From Bradyrhizobium erythrophlei (GTDB taxonomy: Bacteria; Pseudomonadota; Alphaproteobacteria; Rhizobiales; Xanthobacteraceae), in the NCBI GenBank assembly GCA_900129675.1, contig FSRD01000001.1, positions 1,477,501 through 1,541,500 on the forward strand: 64,000 nucleotides of DNA. The letters run 5' to 3'. This document shows positions 9,648-23,349 of this stretch, one piece after another. Made by a program: the position numbers and the translations under genes. The notes beneath the pieces were generated by a model. That model was not told where the DNA came from. It made no database searches and saw only the letters and a list, made by a program, of their open reading frames with translations. The number at the start of each line of letters is the position of its first letter. Within the stretch, counting starts at the first letter, position 1.

Positions 9648-11048
9648 TCACATATGGATCGCCCGCTTGCCAACCGCAAGCGCAGCTTCCTTGATGGCTT
9701 CCGATCGGGTCGGATGGGCATGACACGTTCGCGCCAGATCCTCCGCCGAACCGCCAAACTCCATCAGAACCGCGGCCTCATGGATCATTTCGCCGGCTTC
9801 GCGGCCGATTATGTGCACGCCCAGCACCCGATCGGTCTTCGCATCTGCGAGAACCTTCACGAATCCGTCAGTGGTCTGGTTGACCTTGGAGCGGCCGTTG
9901 GCGGTGAAGGGAAATTTACCTGACGTGTAAGCCACGCCGGCCTGCTTCAATTCTTCCTCGGTCTTGCCGACCGACGAAATTTCCGGCGTGGTATACACGA
10001 CGCCAGGGATAACGTCGTAGTTCACATGCCCGGCTTGCCCGGCGATGATTTCCGCGCAGGCGACGCCTTCGTCTTCCGCCTTGTGCGCGAGCATCGGACC
10101 CGCAACCACGTCGCCGATCGCATAGACGCCCTTCACGCTGGTCGAAAAATGCTGGTCGATCTGCACGCAGCCGCGATCGTCGAGGGCTACGCCGGCCTCC
10201 TTCAGGCCGAGGCCGTCGGTGTAGGGCACGCGGCCGATACAGACGAGCACCACGTCGGCTTCCAGCGTTTCAGCAGCCCCGCCCGCGGCCGGCTCGACCT
10301 CGGCGATGAGCGTCTTGCCCGACGTATCGACGCCGGTGACCTTGGCACCGAGCTTGAACGCAAAGCCCTGCCTTTCGAGGATGCGCTGGAATTGCTTTGC
10401 AACTTCGCCGTCCATACCGGGCAAAATGCGATCGAGGAATTCAACCACCATAACCTGCGCGCCAAGCCGCTGCCATACCGAGCCGAGTTCGAGCCCGATC
10501 ACGCCGGCGCCGATGATCAACAGTTTTTCCGGCACCTTGTCGAGCGACAACGCGCCGGTCGACGACACGATGCGCTTCTCGTCGATCTCGATGCCTTTCA
10601 ACCGCGCGATATCGGAGCCGGTGGCGATGACGATGTTCCTGGTCTCGACCGTCTCGGTCTTGCCGTCGCCGGTGACCTCGACCTTGCCGGCGCCGAGAAT
10701 CTTGCCGGTGCCCTTCAGGACGTCGATCTTGTTTTTCTTCATCAGGAAGTCGACGCCCTTGACGTTGCCGTCGATGCCCTGCTGCTTGAAATTCATCATC
10801 GCGGGCAAATCGAGTTTCGGCGCGGAGACGCTGACGCCCATCCTGGCGAAGGAGTGCTCGGCTTCCTCGAACATCTCGGAGGCGTGCAGCAATGCTTTCG
10901 ACGGCATGCATCCAACGTTGAGGCAGGTACCGCCGAGCGTCGCATTCTTCTCGACCACGGCGACCTTCATGCCGAGTTGCGCCGCGCGCACCGCGCAGAC
11001 ATATCCGCCGGGACCGGTGCCGATGATGACGAGATCGTAGGTGGCCAT
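9648..11048 (-). CDS. lpdA: Dihydrolipoyl dehydrogenase (E3)
   Basis: FAD-dependent E3 component that reoxidises dihydrolipoyl groups with NAD+; here most likely serving the 2-oxoglutarate dehydrogenase complex. It has 466 residues. The N-terminal FAD motif is [17 protein letters not shown]; the redox-active disulfide is C42/C47 in [16 protein letters not shown]; the NAD motif is [15 protein letters not shown] near residue 180. The C-terminal active-site His445-Pro-Thr in HAHPTRSEA with Glu450 is present. The gene follows sucA and sucB (with an SDR gene between) at the end of the minus-strand TCA block. Confidence 0.97.
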   Translation of the reverse strand: MATYDLVIIGTGPGGYVCAVRAAQLGMKVAVVEKNATLGGTCLNVGCMPSKALLHASEMFEEAEHSFARMGVSVSAPKLDLPAMMNFKQQGIDGNVKGVDFLMKKNKIDVLKGTGKILGAGKVEVTGDGKTETVETRNIVIATGSDIARLKGIEIDEKRIVSSTGALSLDKVPEKLLIIGAGVIGLELGSVWQRLGAQVMVVEFLDRILPGMDGEVAKQFQRILERQGFAFKLGAKVTGVDTSGKTLIAEVEPAAGGAAETLEADVVLVCIGRVPYTDGLGLKEAGVALDDRGCVQIDQHFSTSVKGVYAIGDVVAGPMLAHKAEDEGVACAEIIAGQAGHVNYDVIPGVVYTTPEISSVGKTEEELKQAGVAYTSGKFPFTANGRSKVNQTTDGFVKVLADAKTDRVLGVHIIGREAGEMIHEAAVLMEFGGSAEDLARTCHAHPTRSEAIKEAALAVGKRAIHM

Positions 11049-11088
11049 GAGTGAAGTCCTGTGGCTGAAATGTGTGACAGGTTATTTG

Positions 11089-11847
11089 CTAACGTCCACC
11101 CGACACATCGAGGATGGCGCTGGTGACGTAGGAGGCATCGTCCGACATCAGCCAGACAATGGCGTTGGCGATTTCCTCTGCGCTGCCGACGCGTTTCATC
11201 GGCACCATATGGGCAAGCCGATGCGCGCGGTCGGGCTCGCCGCCGCTGGCGTGAATTTCGGTGTCGATCAATCCCGGGCGGATCGCCGCGACGCGAATAC
11301 CCTCGCCGGCAACCTCATGTCCCAGTCCGATGGTGAAGGAATCCACCGCGCCCTTGGACGCCGCGTAATCGACATAGGTATTGGGCGCGCCGAGTTTCGC
11401 TGCGACCGAGGACAGGTTGACGATCACGCCGCCCTTGCCGCCGTTGCGCGTCGACATCCGCTTCACCGCCTCGCGGGCGCAAAGAATACTGCCGGTCACG
11501 TTGACCGCCATCATGCGCTGGATGCGCTCGGCCGACATGTCCTCGACCCGCGCCGACGGCCCGACGATGCCGGCATTGTTGACCAGCGCCCCCAGCGGCC
11601 CGAAATCGTCGGCGGCCTTGAACAGCGAGAGAATGTCATGCTCGCTGCCGACGTCGCACTTCACCGCAATGGCCTTGCCGTTCTTGCGTTCGATTGTGGT
11701 GACGACTTCCTGCGCCGCGGCGCGATTGCTGGCGTAACCGACGACGATGCGAAAGCCGCGCGCGGCGGCGCCAATGGCGGTTGCGCGGCCGATGCCGCGG
11801 CTTCCGCCGGTGATGACAGCAACTCGATCGGTCAAAATCGCCCCCAA
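11089..11847 (-). CDS. SDR family oxidoreductase
   Basis: Short-chain dehydrogenase/reductase of 252 residues. The cofactor motif TGGSRGIGRA is at about residues 14-23, NNAG near 90-93, the catalytic Ser in VNLSS and the YAASK Tyr-Lys pair near 160. These define the classical SDR fold with NAD(P) binding; the substrate cannot be told from sequence (resembles glucose-1-dehydrogenase or 3-oxoacyl-ACP reductase types). It lies between sucB and lpdA, in the same orientation, with about 70 bp to sucB and 40 bp to lpdA, so it is probably in the TCA transcript without an obvious TCA role. Confidence 0.88.
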   Translation of the reverse strand: MGAILTDRVAVITGGSRGIGRATAIGAAARGFRIVVGYASNRAAAQEVVTTIERKNGKAIAVKCDVGSEHDILSLFKAADDFGPLGALVNNAGIVGPSARVEDMSAERIQRMMAVNVTGSILCAREAVKRMSTRNGGKGGVIVNLSSVAAKLGAPNTYVDYAASKGAVDSFTIGLGHEVAGEGIRVAAIRPGLIDTEIHASGGEPDRAHRLAHMVPMKRVGSAEEIANAIVWLMSDDASYVTSAILDVSGGR

Positions 11848-11920
11848 AGCTCAACGCAGATGATCAACGCCCGCCGGTCGGCTGAGGTCCGCGCAAACGA
11901 GCTCCGCCAGACGGATTGCA

Positions 11921-13174
11921 TCAGAGGTCCAGCACCAGCCGCGCCGGGTCTTCCAGGCTTTCCTTGACGCGGACCAGGAAGGTGACCGCTTCCTTGCCGT
12001 CGATGACGCGGTGATCGTAGGACAGCGCCAGATACATCATCGGGCGAATCTCGACCTTGCCGGCGACCACGACCGGGCGATCCTGGATCTTGTGCATGCC
12101 CAGAATGCCGGACTGCGGCGCGTTCAGGATCGGCGTCGACATCAGCGAACCATAGATGCCGCCATTGGTGATGGTGAAGGTGCCGCCCTGCATCTCGTCG
12201 ATCTTGAGCTGGCCGTCGCGCGCGCGGCGGCCGAAGTCGGCGATGCTCTTTTCGATGTCGGAGATCGATTTGTGGTCGCAGTCGCGCACGACAGGCACGA
12301 CCAGACCCTTGTCGGTGCCGACCGCAACGCCGATGTGGTAATAATTCTTGTAGATCAGATCGGTGCCGTCGATCTCGGCATTGGCCGCCGGGATATCCTT
12401 CAGCGCCTGCACGCAGGCCTTGGTGAAGAAGCCCATGAAGCCCAGCTTGCTGCCGTGCTTCTTCTCGAACACGTCCTTGTACTGCGCCCGCATGGCCATG
12501 ATGTGGCTCATGTCGACCTCGTTGAAGGTCGTGAGCATCGCGGCCGTGTTCTGCACGTCCTTGAGCCGCCGCGCGATGGTCTGGCGCAGCCGCGTCATCT
12601 TCACGCGCTCTTCGCGCGCAGCATCGTCGGCGGGCGACGGCGCACGCACCTGGACGGCGGCGGCCGGCTGACTGACCGGCGTCGGCGCCGAGGCCGCCTT
12701 CTCAATCGCAGCCAGCATGTCGCCCTTGGTGACACGGCCATCCTTGCCGGAGCCGGGAACGGTGGCGGCATCGATGCCGCTTTCGGCGGAAAGCTTGCGC
12801 ACCGACGGCGCCAACGGCGCGTCGACCGGTGCAGCCTTCGGAGGCGCGGCGGCAGCGGGCGCAGCGACAATGGGAGCCGGCGCAGCCGGGGCTGCAGCTT
12901 TGGCGGGCGCGGCCGCCGGCTTGGCGGCGGCGCCGGCCGCACCGTCATTGATCTGTCCGAGCAGTGCGCCGACGGCGACGGTTTCGCCGTCCTTGGCGGA
13001 GATCTCGCCGAGCACGCCCGCTGACGGCGCCGGGACTTCGATCGTAACCTTGTCGGTCTCGAGCTCGACCAGGGGCTCGTCGACGGCCACGGCATCGCCG
13101 GCCTTCTTGAACCAGCGGCCGATGGTGGCCTCGGTCACGGACTCGCCGAGCGTCGGAACGCGAATTTCAGTCAT
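11921..13174 (-). CDS. sucB: 2-oxoglutarate dehydrogenase E2, dihydrolipoyl succinyltransferase
   Basis: E2 core (odhB/sucB) transferring succinyl from lipoate to CoA. The start [20 protein letters not shown] is chosen over an in-frame ATG 15 bp upstream because it is the family N-terminus and has GGGGAAAG before it. The lipoyl domain carries the lipoylated Lys42 in ETDKVT; a long Ala/Pro linker (about 80-115) leads to the E3-binding domain ([22 protein letters not shown]); the catalytic domain ends with [13 protein letters not shown] containing the active His. It has 417 residues and follows sucA. Confidence 0.96.
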   Translation of the reverse strand: MTEIRVPTLGESVTEATIGRWFKKAGDAVAVDEPLVELETDKVTIEVPAPSAGVLGEISAKDGETVAVGALLGQINDGAAGAAAKPAAAPAKAAAPAAPAPIVAAPAAAAPPKAAPVDAPLAPSVRKLSAESGIDAATVPGSGKDGRVTKGDMLAAIEKAASAPTPVSQPAAAVQVRAPSPADDAAREERVKMTRLRQTIARRLKDVQNTAAMLTTFNEVDMSHIMAMRAQYKDVFEKKHGSKLGFMGFFTKACVQALKDIPAANAEIDGTDLIYKNYYHIGVAVGTDKGLVVPVVRDCDHKSISDIEKSIADFGRRARDGQLKIDEMQGGTFTITNGGIYGSLMSTPILNAPQSGILGMHKIQDRPVVVAGKVEIRPMMYLALSYDHRVIDGKEAVTFLVRVKESLEDPARLVLDL

Positions 13175-13293
13175 GTGTGCTTTCCCCAATCGCTTCTGCA
13201 GTCACCGTCCGCCTTGTGTGCAATTGCGCACTGGGGCGGACAATCCAGTACCCCGTAACGTTCGTGATCGGATTGAACGGTGCGGGTCACCGG

Positions 13294-13315
13294 ATGCCCC
13301 GCTTCCGCGGGGCAT
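13294..13315. repeat. Perfect hairpin between sucA and sucB
   Basis: ATGCCCCGC-TTCC-GCGGGGCAT forms a 9-bp perfect stem with a 4-nt loop in the 156-bp gap after sucA. It lacks a T-run, so it is more likely a repeat or an RNA processing or stability element than a terminator. Confidence 0.55.
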
Positions 13316-13330
13316 GACGAATGAAAATTT

Positions 13331-16288
<2,958 letters not shown>

Positions 16289-16422
16289 GGTGGCTTCCTG
16301 GTGATTTTCGGTTCGCGCGTGGAAGACGGCGCAACGCCGATCCGGAAACCGGATCAGCGGGATAAAGAACCCATTACCCTATTTGGGACGAATATTCCCG
16401 CCGAAAAGAGCCAAGAATTGAA

Positions 16423-17307
16423 TTAGGATTTCAATTTTTCGACAAGGGTGTGTCCGAGCCGGGCAGGCGACGGAGAGACCGTGATTCCGGCCGATTCCAT
16501 CGCCGCCGTCTTGGAACCGGCGTCGCCCTTGCCGCCGGAAATGATGGCGCCGGCGTGGCCCATGCGGCGGCCGGGAGGGGCGGTAACGCCGGCGATGAAG
16601 CCGACCATCGGCTTCTTGCGGCCGCGCTTGGCCTCGTCCTTGATGAACTGGGCGGCGTCCTCTTCGGCCGAGCCGCCGATTTCGCCGATCATGACGATCG
16701 AGGTGGTCTTGGGATCGGCCAGGAACATCTCCAGCACGTCGATGAATTCGGTTCCCTTGACCGGGTCGCCGCCGATGCCGACCGCCGTGGTCTGGCCGAG
16801 CCCCTCCTGGGAGGTCTGGTACACCGCCTCATAGGTCAGCGTGCCCGAGCGCGAAACGATACCGACATTGCCCGGCGTGAAAATGTTGGCCGGCATGATG
16901 CCGATCTTGCATTCGCCCGCCGTCATGACCCCCGGGCAGTTCGGTCCGATCAGCCGCGATTTCGATCCCGACAACGAGCGCTTCACCCTGACCATGTCGA
17001 GCACCGGAATGCCTTCGGTGATGCAAACGATCAGCGGAATTTCCGCATCGATCGCTTCACAGATCGCATCCGCTGCACCCGGCGGCGGCACGTAAATCAC
17101 GCTGGCGTTGGCGCCGGTCTTGTCGCGCGCTTCGGCGACCGTGTCGAACACCGGCAGATCGAGATGCGTCGACCCGCCTTTGCCGGGCGAAGTGCCGCCG
17201 ACCATTTTTGTGCCATAGGCGATCGCGGCCTCGGAATGGAACGTGCCGTTCTTGCCGGTAAAACCCTGGCAGATGACTTTGGTGTTTTTGTCGATCAGAA
17301 CGGACAT
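16423..17307 (-). CDS. sucD: Succinyl-CoA ligase subunit alpha
   Basis: Alpha subunit of succinyl-CoA synthetase, forming ATP or GTP from succinyl-CoA. It has 294 residues, starting [20 protein letters not shown], with the CoA-binding Rossmann domain first. The phosphorylated active-site His is in [17 protein letters not shown] near residue 250; [17 protein letters not shown] is the conserved ligase segment. It pairs with sucC but is separated from it by a small DUF1579-like gene, an uncommon interruption. sucA follows 134 bp downstream. Confidence 0.97.
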   Translation of the reverse strand: MSVLIDKNTKVICQGFTGKNGTFHSEAAIAYGTKMVGGTSPGKGGSTHLDLPVFDTVAEARDKTGANASVIYVPPPGAADAICEAIDAEIPLIVCITEGIPVLDMVRVKRSLSGSKSRLIGPNCPGVMTAGECKIGIMPANIFTPGNVGIVSRSGTLTYEAVYQTSQEGLGQTTAVGIGGDPVKGTEFIDVLEMFLADPKTTSIVMIGEIGGSAEEDAAQFIKDEAKRGRKKPMVGFIAGVTAPPGRRMGHAGAIISGGKGDAGSKTAAMESAGITVSPSPARLGHTLVEKLKS

Positions 17308-17344
17308 GGTTGATGTTGCTTTCGTAGATGATCGGGAAATGGAG

Positions 17345-17824
17345 TCAGTGCACGCGCCGATACACGCCGGTGAGCACGTCGGCCCATCCTTCCGCGTCGG
17401 GCGAGAACTGGATTTTCATGGTGTAGTTGTTGTCGTCAACGACTTCATAGACATGTCGCGCGTTGCCGCGCAGCGAGCCGCGCACCAGGATCAGCGTCTT
17501 GCCGGTCCAGCCGCCGGAGGCCGGCGCCGGCGAGTAGTAGCCGAGTGAATCGTGCCAGAACAGTTTGTAGTGCCGGTCCTCGCGATCGTAAGTGAACACG
17601 CCGTGGGTGGCGAAGCTCTCCTTCCCGTCGCGCATCTGGCGCGTGTCCTGGATCAGATAGAGGCCGTTGAGATCCATGCGCGCGACGACGCGCGAGGTGG
17701 CCGGTCCGCCCGCGGTCCAGCGCGACGGGAAAACCACCTCTTCGCCAGCCCACTCGCCGGCGAACACCGCGAGTTTGCGGTGCTCTTCCAACGCAGTCGG
17801 TGCGGCGAGATGGTTCTGGGGCAT
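17345..17824 (-). CDS. DUF1579-like protein between sucC and sucD
   Basis: A 159-residue soluble protein without signal peptide or membrane segment. The start of the conserved part, [20 protein letters not shown], with later [14 protein letters not shown] and [19 protein letters not shown], resembles the DUF1579 or lipocalin-like heme-nitrobindin-type beta-barrel group; the assignment is by pattern only. The start ATG is 4 bp after the sucC stop and its end is 37 bp before sucD, so it is very probably translated from the sucCD transcript. Its role in or beside succinyl-CoA ligase is unknown. Confidence 0.75.
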   Translation of the reverse strand: MPQNHLAAPTALEEHRKLAVFAGEWAGEEVVFPSRWTAGGPATSRVVARMDLNGLYLIQDTRQMRDGKESFATHGVFTYDREDRHYKLFWHDSLGYYSPAPASGGWTGKTLILVRGSLRGNARHVYEVVDDNNYTMKIQFSPDAEGWADVLTGVYRRVH

Positions 17825-17828
17825 GGGA

Positions 17829-19025
17829 CTAGCTCCCTTTGACGGCTTTCACGATCTTCTGCGCGGCGTCGTCGAGATTGTCGCCGGCCACGACGTTGAG
17901 GCCGGAGTCCTCGATGATCTTCTTGCCGGCTTCAACGTTGGTGCCTTCGAGCCGCACCACCAGCGGCACTTTCAGGCCGACTTCCTTGACCGCGGCAACC
18001 ACGCCTTCGGCGATGATGTCGCATTTCATGATGCCGCCGAAAATGTTGATCAGGATACCCTTCACGTTGGGATCGGCGGTGATGATCTTGAACGCCGCGG
18101 TGACTTTTTCCTTGTTGGCGCCGCCGCCGACATCGAGGAAGTTCGCCGGCGCCAGGCCGTAGAGCTTGATGATATCCATGGTCGCCATCGCAAGGCCGGC
18201 GCCATTGACCATGCAGCCGATGGTGCCGTCGAGCGTGATGTAGTTGAGATCGTATTTCGACGCCTCGATTTCCTTGGCGTCTTCCTCGCTCTCGTCGCGC
18301 AAAGCCACCACTTCGGGATGCCGGAACAGCGAGTTGTCGTCGAACGACACCTTGGCATCGAGCACGCGCAGATCACCATTCTTGGTGACGACCAGCGGGT
18401 TGATTTCCAGCATCGCCATGTCCTTGGCGACAAAGGCCGTGTAGAGTTGGCTCACCAGCTTTTCCGCCTGCTTGGCGAGAGGACCAGACAGGTTCAGGGC
18501 CTTGGCGACCTTGCGGCCATGGTGGGCCATGATGCCGGTGGCGGGATCGACCGAGAAGGTGACGATCTTTTCAGGCGTACTATGCGCGACGTCCTCGATG
18601 TTGACGCCGCCTTCGGTCGAAACCACGAACGACACTTCAGAGGTTTCGCGATCGACCAGGATCGAGAGGTAAAACTCCCTGTCGATATCGGAGCCTTCCT
18701 CGATGTAGAGGCGGTTGACCTGCTTGCCGGCCGGCCCGGTCTGCACGGTAACCAGGGTTGCGCCGAGCATCTGCTTGACGAATTGATTGACCTCGGCGGC
18801 GGACTTGGTGACACGGACGCCGCCCTTGTCGCCGGCGGAGGCTTCCTTGAACTTGCCCTTGCCGCGACCGCCGGCATGGATCTGGCTCTTCACCACCCAG
18901 ACCGGACCGCCGAGTTCGTCGGTGGCAAGATCGGCATCGGAAGGCTTGAGAATGGCCACCCCGCGCGGCACGGCCACGCCGAATTCACGCAGCAACGCCT
19001 TGGCCTGGTATTCATGGATGTTCAT
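17829..19025 (-). CDS. sucC: Succinyl-CoA ligase subunit beta
   Basis: Beta subunit of succinyl-CoA synthetase, with an ATP-grasp domain and the succinate/CoA-binding C-terminal part. It has 398 residues, starting [20 protein letters not shown], the hallmark N-terminus. [17 protein letters not shown] lies in the ATP-grasp region; [19 protein letters not shown] and [13 protein letters not shown] are the classic C-terminal motifs. The next minus-strand genes are the DUF1579-like gene and sucD. A palindromic operator-like site is 58 bp upstream. Confidence 0.97.
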   Translation of the reverse strand: MNIHEYQAKALLREFGVAVPRGVAILKPSDADLATDELGGPVWVVKSQIHAGGRGKGKFKEASAGDKGGVRVTKSAAEVNQFVKQMLGATLVTVQTGPAGKQVNRLYIEEGSDIDREFYLSILVDRETSEVSFVVSTEGGVNIEDVAHSTPEKIVTFSVDPATGIMAHHGRKVAKALNLSGPLAKQAEKLVSQLYTAFVAKDMAMLEINPLVVTKNGDLRVLDAKVSFDDNSLFRHPEVVALRDESEEDAKEIEASKYDLNYITLDGTIGCMVNGAGLAMATMDIIKLYGLAPANFLDVGGGANKEKVTAAFKIITADPNVKGILINIFGGIMKCDIIAEGVVAAVKEVGLKVPLVVRLEGTNVEAGKKIIEDSGLNVVAGDNLDDAAQKIVKAVKGS

Positions 19026-19082
19026 GTGGACGCTCCCCGAAGTCTCGTGCGGTGAATTTGGGTTTCACAGCGATTTTGTGAC

Positions 19083-19099
19083 TGGTATGCCATATACCA
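19083..19099. promoter_or_regulatory. Operator-like inverted repeat upstream of sucC
   Basis: TGGTAT-GCCAT-ATACCA is a 6-bp inverted repeat with a 5-bp spacer, 58 bp upstream of the sucC start in the 221-bp mdh-sucC gap. TGGTAT/ATACCA half-sites resemble those bound by GntR-family (FadR subgroup) regulators; which regulator acts here is not known. Confidence 0.35.
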
Positions 19100-19246
19100 C
19101 ATGCCCTGCAAATCCGAAATCACCAGGAATTTGATCGCATTAGTGTTGTCTCGATGCCGAGTCCGCACCGGATTAGGTGCGAACCTTGGAAATTGGAGTG
19201 CCGAGGAACGATTGGCCCGATCCGTCGGCTTATCGTCGGGGCGCAA

Positions 19247-20272
<1,026 letters not shown>

Positions 20273-20374
20273 TTATCCCTTTCGAATGATACGTTCAAGT
20301 CGCGGCGTGCCCAATTGTCGGTCTGTTGCGGGTCTTGCCTCGATTTCGATCAGGCATGCCAAGAAGTCCCTTCC

Positions 20375-20493
20375 CGTCATTGCGAGTCAACGGGTCGCGC
20401 GAATGCGCGCCCGATGACAGGCTCCGCGAAGCAATCCGCCTCTCCGACCGGGGATAGATGGATTGCTTCGTCGCTTCGTTCCTCGCAATGACG
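20375..20493. repeat. Palindromic intergenic repeat, family A copy 2
   Basis: Bounded by CGTCATTGCGAG and CTCGCAATGACG like the copies at 4153, 36624 and 46495. The inner module is inverted relative to copies 1 and 3 (GCGCGCCCGATGACAGGC here). It fills the space between zapE and the mdh promoter region. Confidence 0.8.
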
Positions 20494-20500
20494 GAGAAAA

Positions 20501-21685
20501 CTACGTCTCCACCAGTCCCGTGCTCGACCCGCTTGCCGCGGAGTCTTTCCGCCCGTGCGGGAGCGCCAGATAGGATTTCGAACTCATTTCGATCAGCCGC
20601 GACGAGGTGCGCTTGAACTCGTTGGCCTCATTGCCCTCGGTCGCCAGATACAGCGCCACCGGATTGGCTGCGGCCGAAGCCATCAATTTCACGGCGTTGT
20701 CATAGAGCGTGTCGATCAGCGAGATGAAACGCTTGGCGGCGTTGCGCTCGGCATAGTCCATGACGGGAATGCGATCGATCAGGATGGTGTGGTAATCGTG
20801 CGCCAGCCGCAGATAATCCGACGCGGCCAGCGGTTTTTCGCAGATGTCCGCAAAACTGAATCGCGCGACGCCGTGCGACGAACAGGGCACGTGCAGGATC
20901 CGGCCCTTGATCACGATATCGCGCGGCTTGCAGGGCGCATTGCCGGTCATCCTGATCCAGGCCTTGTCGAGCGCGGTATGGGCGTCGTGATCCGCCGGCA
21001 CCAGCCACATTTTTACGCCGACGAGTTTTTCCAGCCGAAAATCGGTGCGCGCATCGAGCCGCAGCACGTCCATATGGTCCGATATCTGCGCGATGAACGG
21101 CAGGAACAGCGCGCGGTTCAGTCCGCCCTTGTAGAGATCCTCGGGCGCGACGTTGGACGTCGCCACCACGACGGTGCCGAGCTCGAACAGTTTTGTGAAC
21201 AGACGGCCCAGGATCATGGCATCGGCAATGTCGGTGACATGGAATTCGTCGAAGCACAGCAGCCACGCCTGCTCGAAGATCGCATGAGCCGTCAGCGCGA
21301 TCACGTCGCCATCGGCGATCTCGCCGCGCGCGATCTCCTGGCGATAGCCGTAGATCCGCTCATGCACCTCTGCCATGAATTCATGGAAATGGGCGCGGCG
21401 CTTGTGCTCGACCGGGCTCTGCTGAAAAAAAAGATCCATCAGCATGGTCTTGCCGCGGCCGACTTCGCCGTGAACGTAGAGACCGCGCGGCGGCGGCTCG
21501 CCCTTGTCGGCGAATAGCCGACCGAGCAGGCTTTGTTTGCGGAACGGCTTGTAGCTCGACAGCCGCTCTTCGAGGCCGGCAAAGGCCTCGACGGCGCTGG
21601 CCTGGGCAGGATCGGCCTTGATCGAGCCGAAGTCGACCAGAGCCTGGTAATGGGCGCGGAACGAGCTGGGCGAGGTGGACAGCAT
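20501..21685 (-). CDS. zapE: Cell division protein ZapE (AFG1-like ATPase)
   Basis: AAA-type ATPase of the AFG1/LACE1 family; bacterial members (ZapE) act at the division septum, mitochondrial ones in protein quality control. The start MLSTSPSSFRAHYQALV is chosen because AAGAGG lies just upstream; a farther in-frame ATG exists at 21757. About 394 residues. Walker A is GEVGRGKTMLMDLFF; Walker B region LLCFDEFHVTDIADAMIL; sensor region VVATSNVAPEDLY. The order zapE after mdh is what I would expect in this bacterial group. It is transcribed in the same direction as mdh but upstream of it. Confidence 0.94.
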   Translation of the reverse strand: MLSTSPSSFRAHYQALVDFGSIKADPAQASAVEAFAGLEERLSSYKPFRKQSLLGRLFADKGEPPPRGLYVHGEVGRGKTMLMDLFFQQSPVEHKRRAHFHEFMAEVHERIYGYRQEIARGEIADGDVIALTAHAIFEQAWLLCFDEFHVTDIADAMILGRLFTKLFELGTVVVATSNVAPEDLYKGGLNRALFLPFIAQISDHMDVLRLDARTDFRLEKLVGVKMWLVPADHDAHTALDKAWIRMTGNAPCKPRDIVIKGRILHVPCSSHGVARFSFADICEKPLAASDYLRLAHDYHTILIDRIPVMDYAERNAAKRFISLIDTLYDNAVKLMASAAANPVALYLATEGNEANEFKRTSSRLIEMSSKSYLALPHGRKDSAASGSSTGLVET

Positions 21686-21768
21686 GGTCCTCTTACGACC
21701 CAGCGGGAGGAAAATTGCAAGCTGTGAATTGGTGGTGGGGGTATGCGCAGCCGGCACTGACCCAAAAT

Positions 21769-21940
21769 CGTCATACCCGCGAAAGCGGGTATCCAGTACG
21801 CTGCGGCTTCTCGGTTAAATCATCGCGGCTCTGGAATACCGGATCGCCTGGTCATAGGCGAGCGGAAGCGACGCCGTCCTTCGGACGGCTATGGCGAGCG
21901 GAAGCGACGCCGTCCTTCGGACGGCTATGGCGGCGATGAC
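21769..21940. repeat. Composite repeat with a 36-bp tandem duplication
   Basis: The outer ends CGTCATACCCGCG and GGCGATGAC are those of an intergenic repeat. Inside, a 36-bp unit beginning GGCGAGCGGAAGCGACGCCG occurs twice without a gap (21857-21892 and 21893-21928). Each unit contains a CCGTCCTTCGGACGG hairpin. The first 29 bases of its reverse complement recur exactly at 62591-62619 inside a different repeat. Confidence 0.8.
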
Positions 21941-21973
21941 AGCGGTGGACGTGACGAGCGGGAGCTCCCGCCC

Positions 21974-22510
21974 TCAGGCACTCAACGCGTAGGAATCCTC
22001 GACCACATAGGGCCCCCCGCCGGTGGAGGCGCGGGACGAGAACAACACGAAGCGCGAGACGGTGAAGACGCGGCTCGGAAAATAGCCGCGCACCGAGAGA
22101 TAATCCGCGACGTCCTGGCTCGAGGCATCGTGCAGCCGCGCCAGCGTCACATGGGGGGTGAATTTGCGGCCCTCGGGGTCGAGCCCGATGCGTTGCATCA
22201 GCCGTTCGAGTTCGGCCTGCAGCTCGATCAGCGGCCGGCACGGCTCGACGGAGGCGACCACCGCGCGCGGCTTGCGGCCGCCAAAACTCGACAAGCCCTG
22301 CAGCCTGACCTCGAACGGCTTGCGGTTGACCCGAAACAGCATCGAGGCGATTTCATTCGCCGACATGCCGTCGATATCGCCGATGAAGCGCAAGGTGACG
22401 TGATAATTTTCGGGATCGATCCAGCGGGCGCCGGGGAGGCCGCCACGCAAATTGGAAAGCGTTTGGCCGATCTCGGCCGGAATTTCCAGACCTGTGAACA
22501 GACGCGGCAT
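21974..22510 (-). CDS. thpR: RNA 2',3'-cyclic phosphodiesterase (ThpR/LigT)
   Basis: 2H phosphoesterase of 178 residues, opening RNA 2',3'-cyclic phosphate ends. It begins MPRLFTGLEIPAEIGQTL. The two catalytic H-x-T motifs are YHVTLRFIGD (about residues 41-50) and PHVTLARLHD (about 126-135), the expected spacing. It stands between zapE and the GDSL esterase on the same strand but with wide gaps, so it is probably expressed on its own. Confidence 0.93.
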   Translation of the reverse strand: MPRLFTGLEIPAEIGQTLSNLRGGLPGARWIDPENYHVTLRFIGDIDGMSANEIASMLFRVNRKPFEVRLQGLSSFGGRKPRAVVASVEPCRPLIELQAELERLMQRIGLDPEGRKFTPHVTLARLHDASSQDVADYLSVRGYFPSRVFTVSRFVLFSSRASTGGGPYVVEDSYALSA

Positions 22511-22644
22511 CGCTCGACTCCCGATGCTGAAACCCGGCGACGAATCACCGATCGATAATTTCTACCTGACTTATGTGACTCTGCGAAGCATGCGAGGCGA
22601 AAGTCGGGGAAAACACGGTGCTTAAGGTTATCACCGCTGATTTT

Positions 22645-23349
22645 TCAACTCCGTTGCCCGGATAATTTGCCGAGAAATGCCACCACCGTGGGCAAGATAT
22701 TTTTCACGACGACGTCCACGCCCTCCGCGGTCGGGTGCATGCCATCCGCCTGATTGAGCCGGGAGTCGGCGGCAACGCCCTCCAGAAAGAACGGGTAGAG
22801 CGGCACGCCGAATGATTTCGCGAGTTCCGGATAGATCGCGTTGAAACGGGTCGCATATTCGCTGCCATAATTCGGCGGCGCAACCATCCCGCAGAGCAGA
22901 ACCGCTACCCCGCGCGCCCTCAGCCGCGTCAGGATATCAGACAGCGCCGCGCGCGTGACCGCGGGATCGGTGCCGCGCAGGGCGTCGTTGGCGCCGAGTT
23001 CGACGATCACGGCCTCGGTTCCCTCGGGCACCGACCAGTCGAGCCGGTCGCGGCCGCCGGAGGCGGTATCGCCGGAAACCCCGGCGTTGATCATGTCGAC
23101 CTTTATCCCTTTGGTATCCAAGGCTTTTTGCAGGCGAACCGGGAACGCCGCCGCGGCCGGCAGGCCGTAGCCGGCACTCAAGGAATCACCCAAAACCACC
23201 ATCTTGACCGGCTTTGCCGTCACCGCCACGGACCCTTGCCCCAAAGCCGTTCCCGCTGTCATCAAGGCCATAATCAACACAAGTATGTGCACTGATATCG
23301 CGAACCGGCCCTCGACCCGAGCGGCGGAAGTGCCATATGACCGAGCCAT
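22645..23349 (-). CDS. Secreted GDSL/SGNH arylesterase (TesA-like)
   Basis: SGNH-fold hydrolase of the TesA/arylesterase type, likely periplasmic. A hydrophobic export segment ILVLIMALMTAGTALGQG precedes block I VVLGDSLSAGYGL; block III is ELGANDALRGTDP and block V DGMHPTAEGVD supplies Asp and His of the triad. Start codon is uncertain: ATG at 23349 is used, but this overlaps the divergent ABC gene by 2 bp; a GTG at 23292 would give a standard signal peptide and leave 55 bp between the starts. The pairing esterase/YbbA/YbbP is the same as tesA-ybbA-ybbP in E. coli. Confidence 0.9.
   Translation of the reverse strand: MARSYGTSAARVEGRFAISVHILVLIMALMTAGTALGQGSVAVTAKPVKMVVLGDSLSAGYGLPAAAAFPVRLQKALDTKGIKVDMINAGVSGDTASGGRDRLDWSVPEGTEAVIVELGANDALRGTDPAVTRAALSDILTRLRARGVAVLLCGMVAPPNYGSEYATRFNAIYPELAKSFGVPLYPFFLEGVAADSRLNQADGMHPTAEGVDVVVKNILPTVVAFLGKLSGQRS

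Noticed and set aside
13294..13315. Hairpin after sucA as a terminator
   Set aside because: There is no T-run after the stem and sucB follows in the same direction.
17345..17824. DUF1579-like gene as a third succinyl-CoA ligase subunit
   Set aside because: It has no ATP-grasp or CoA-binding motif; only its position suggests a link.
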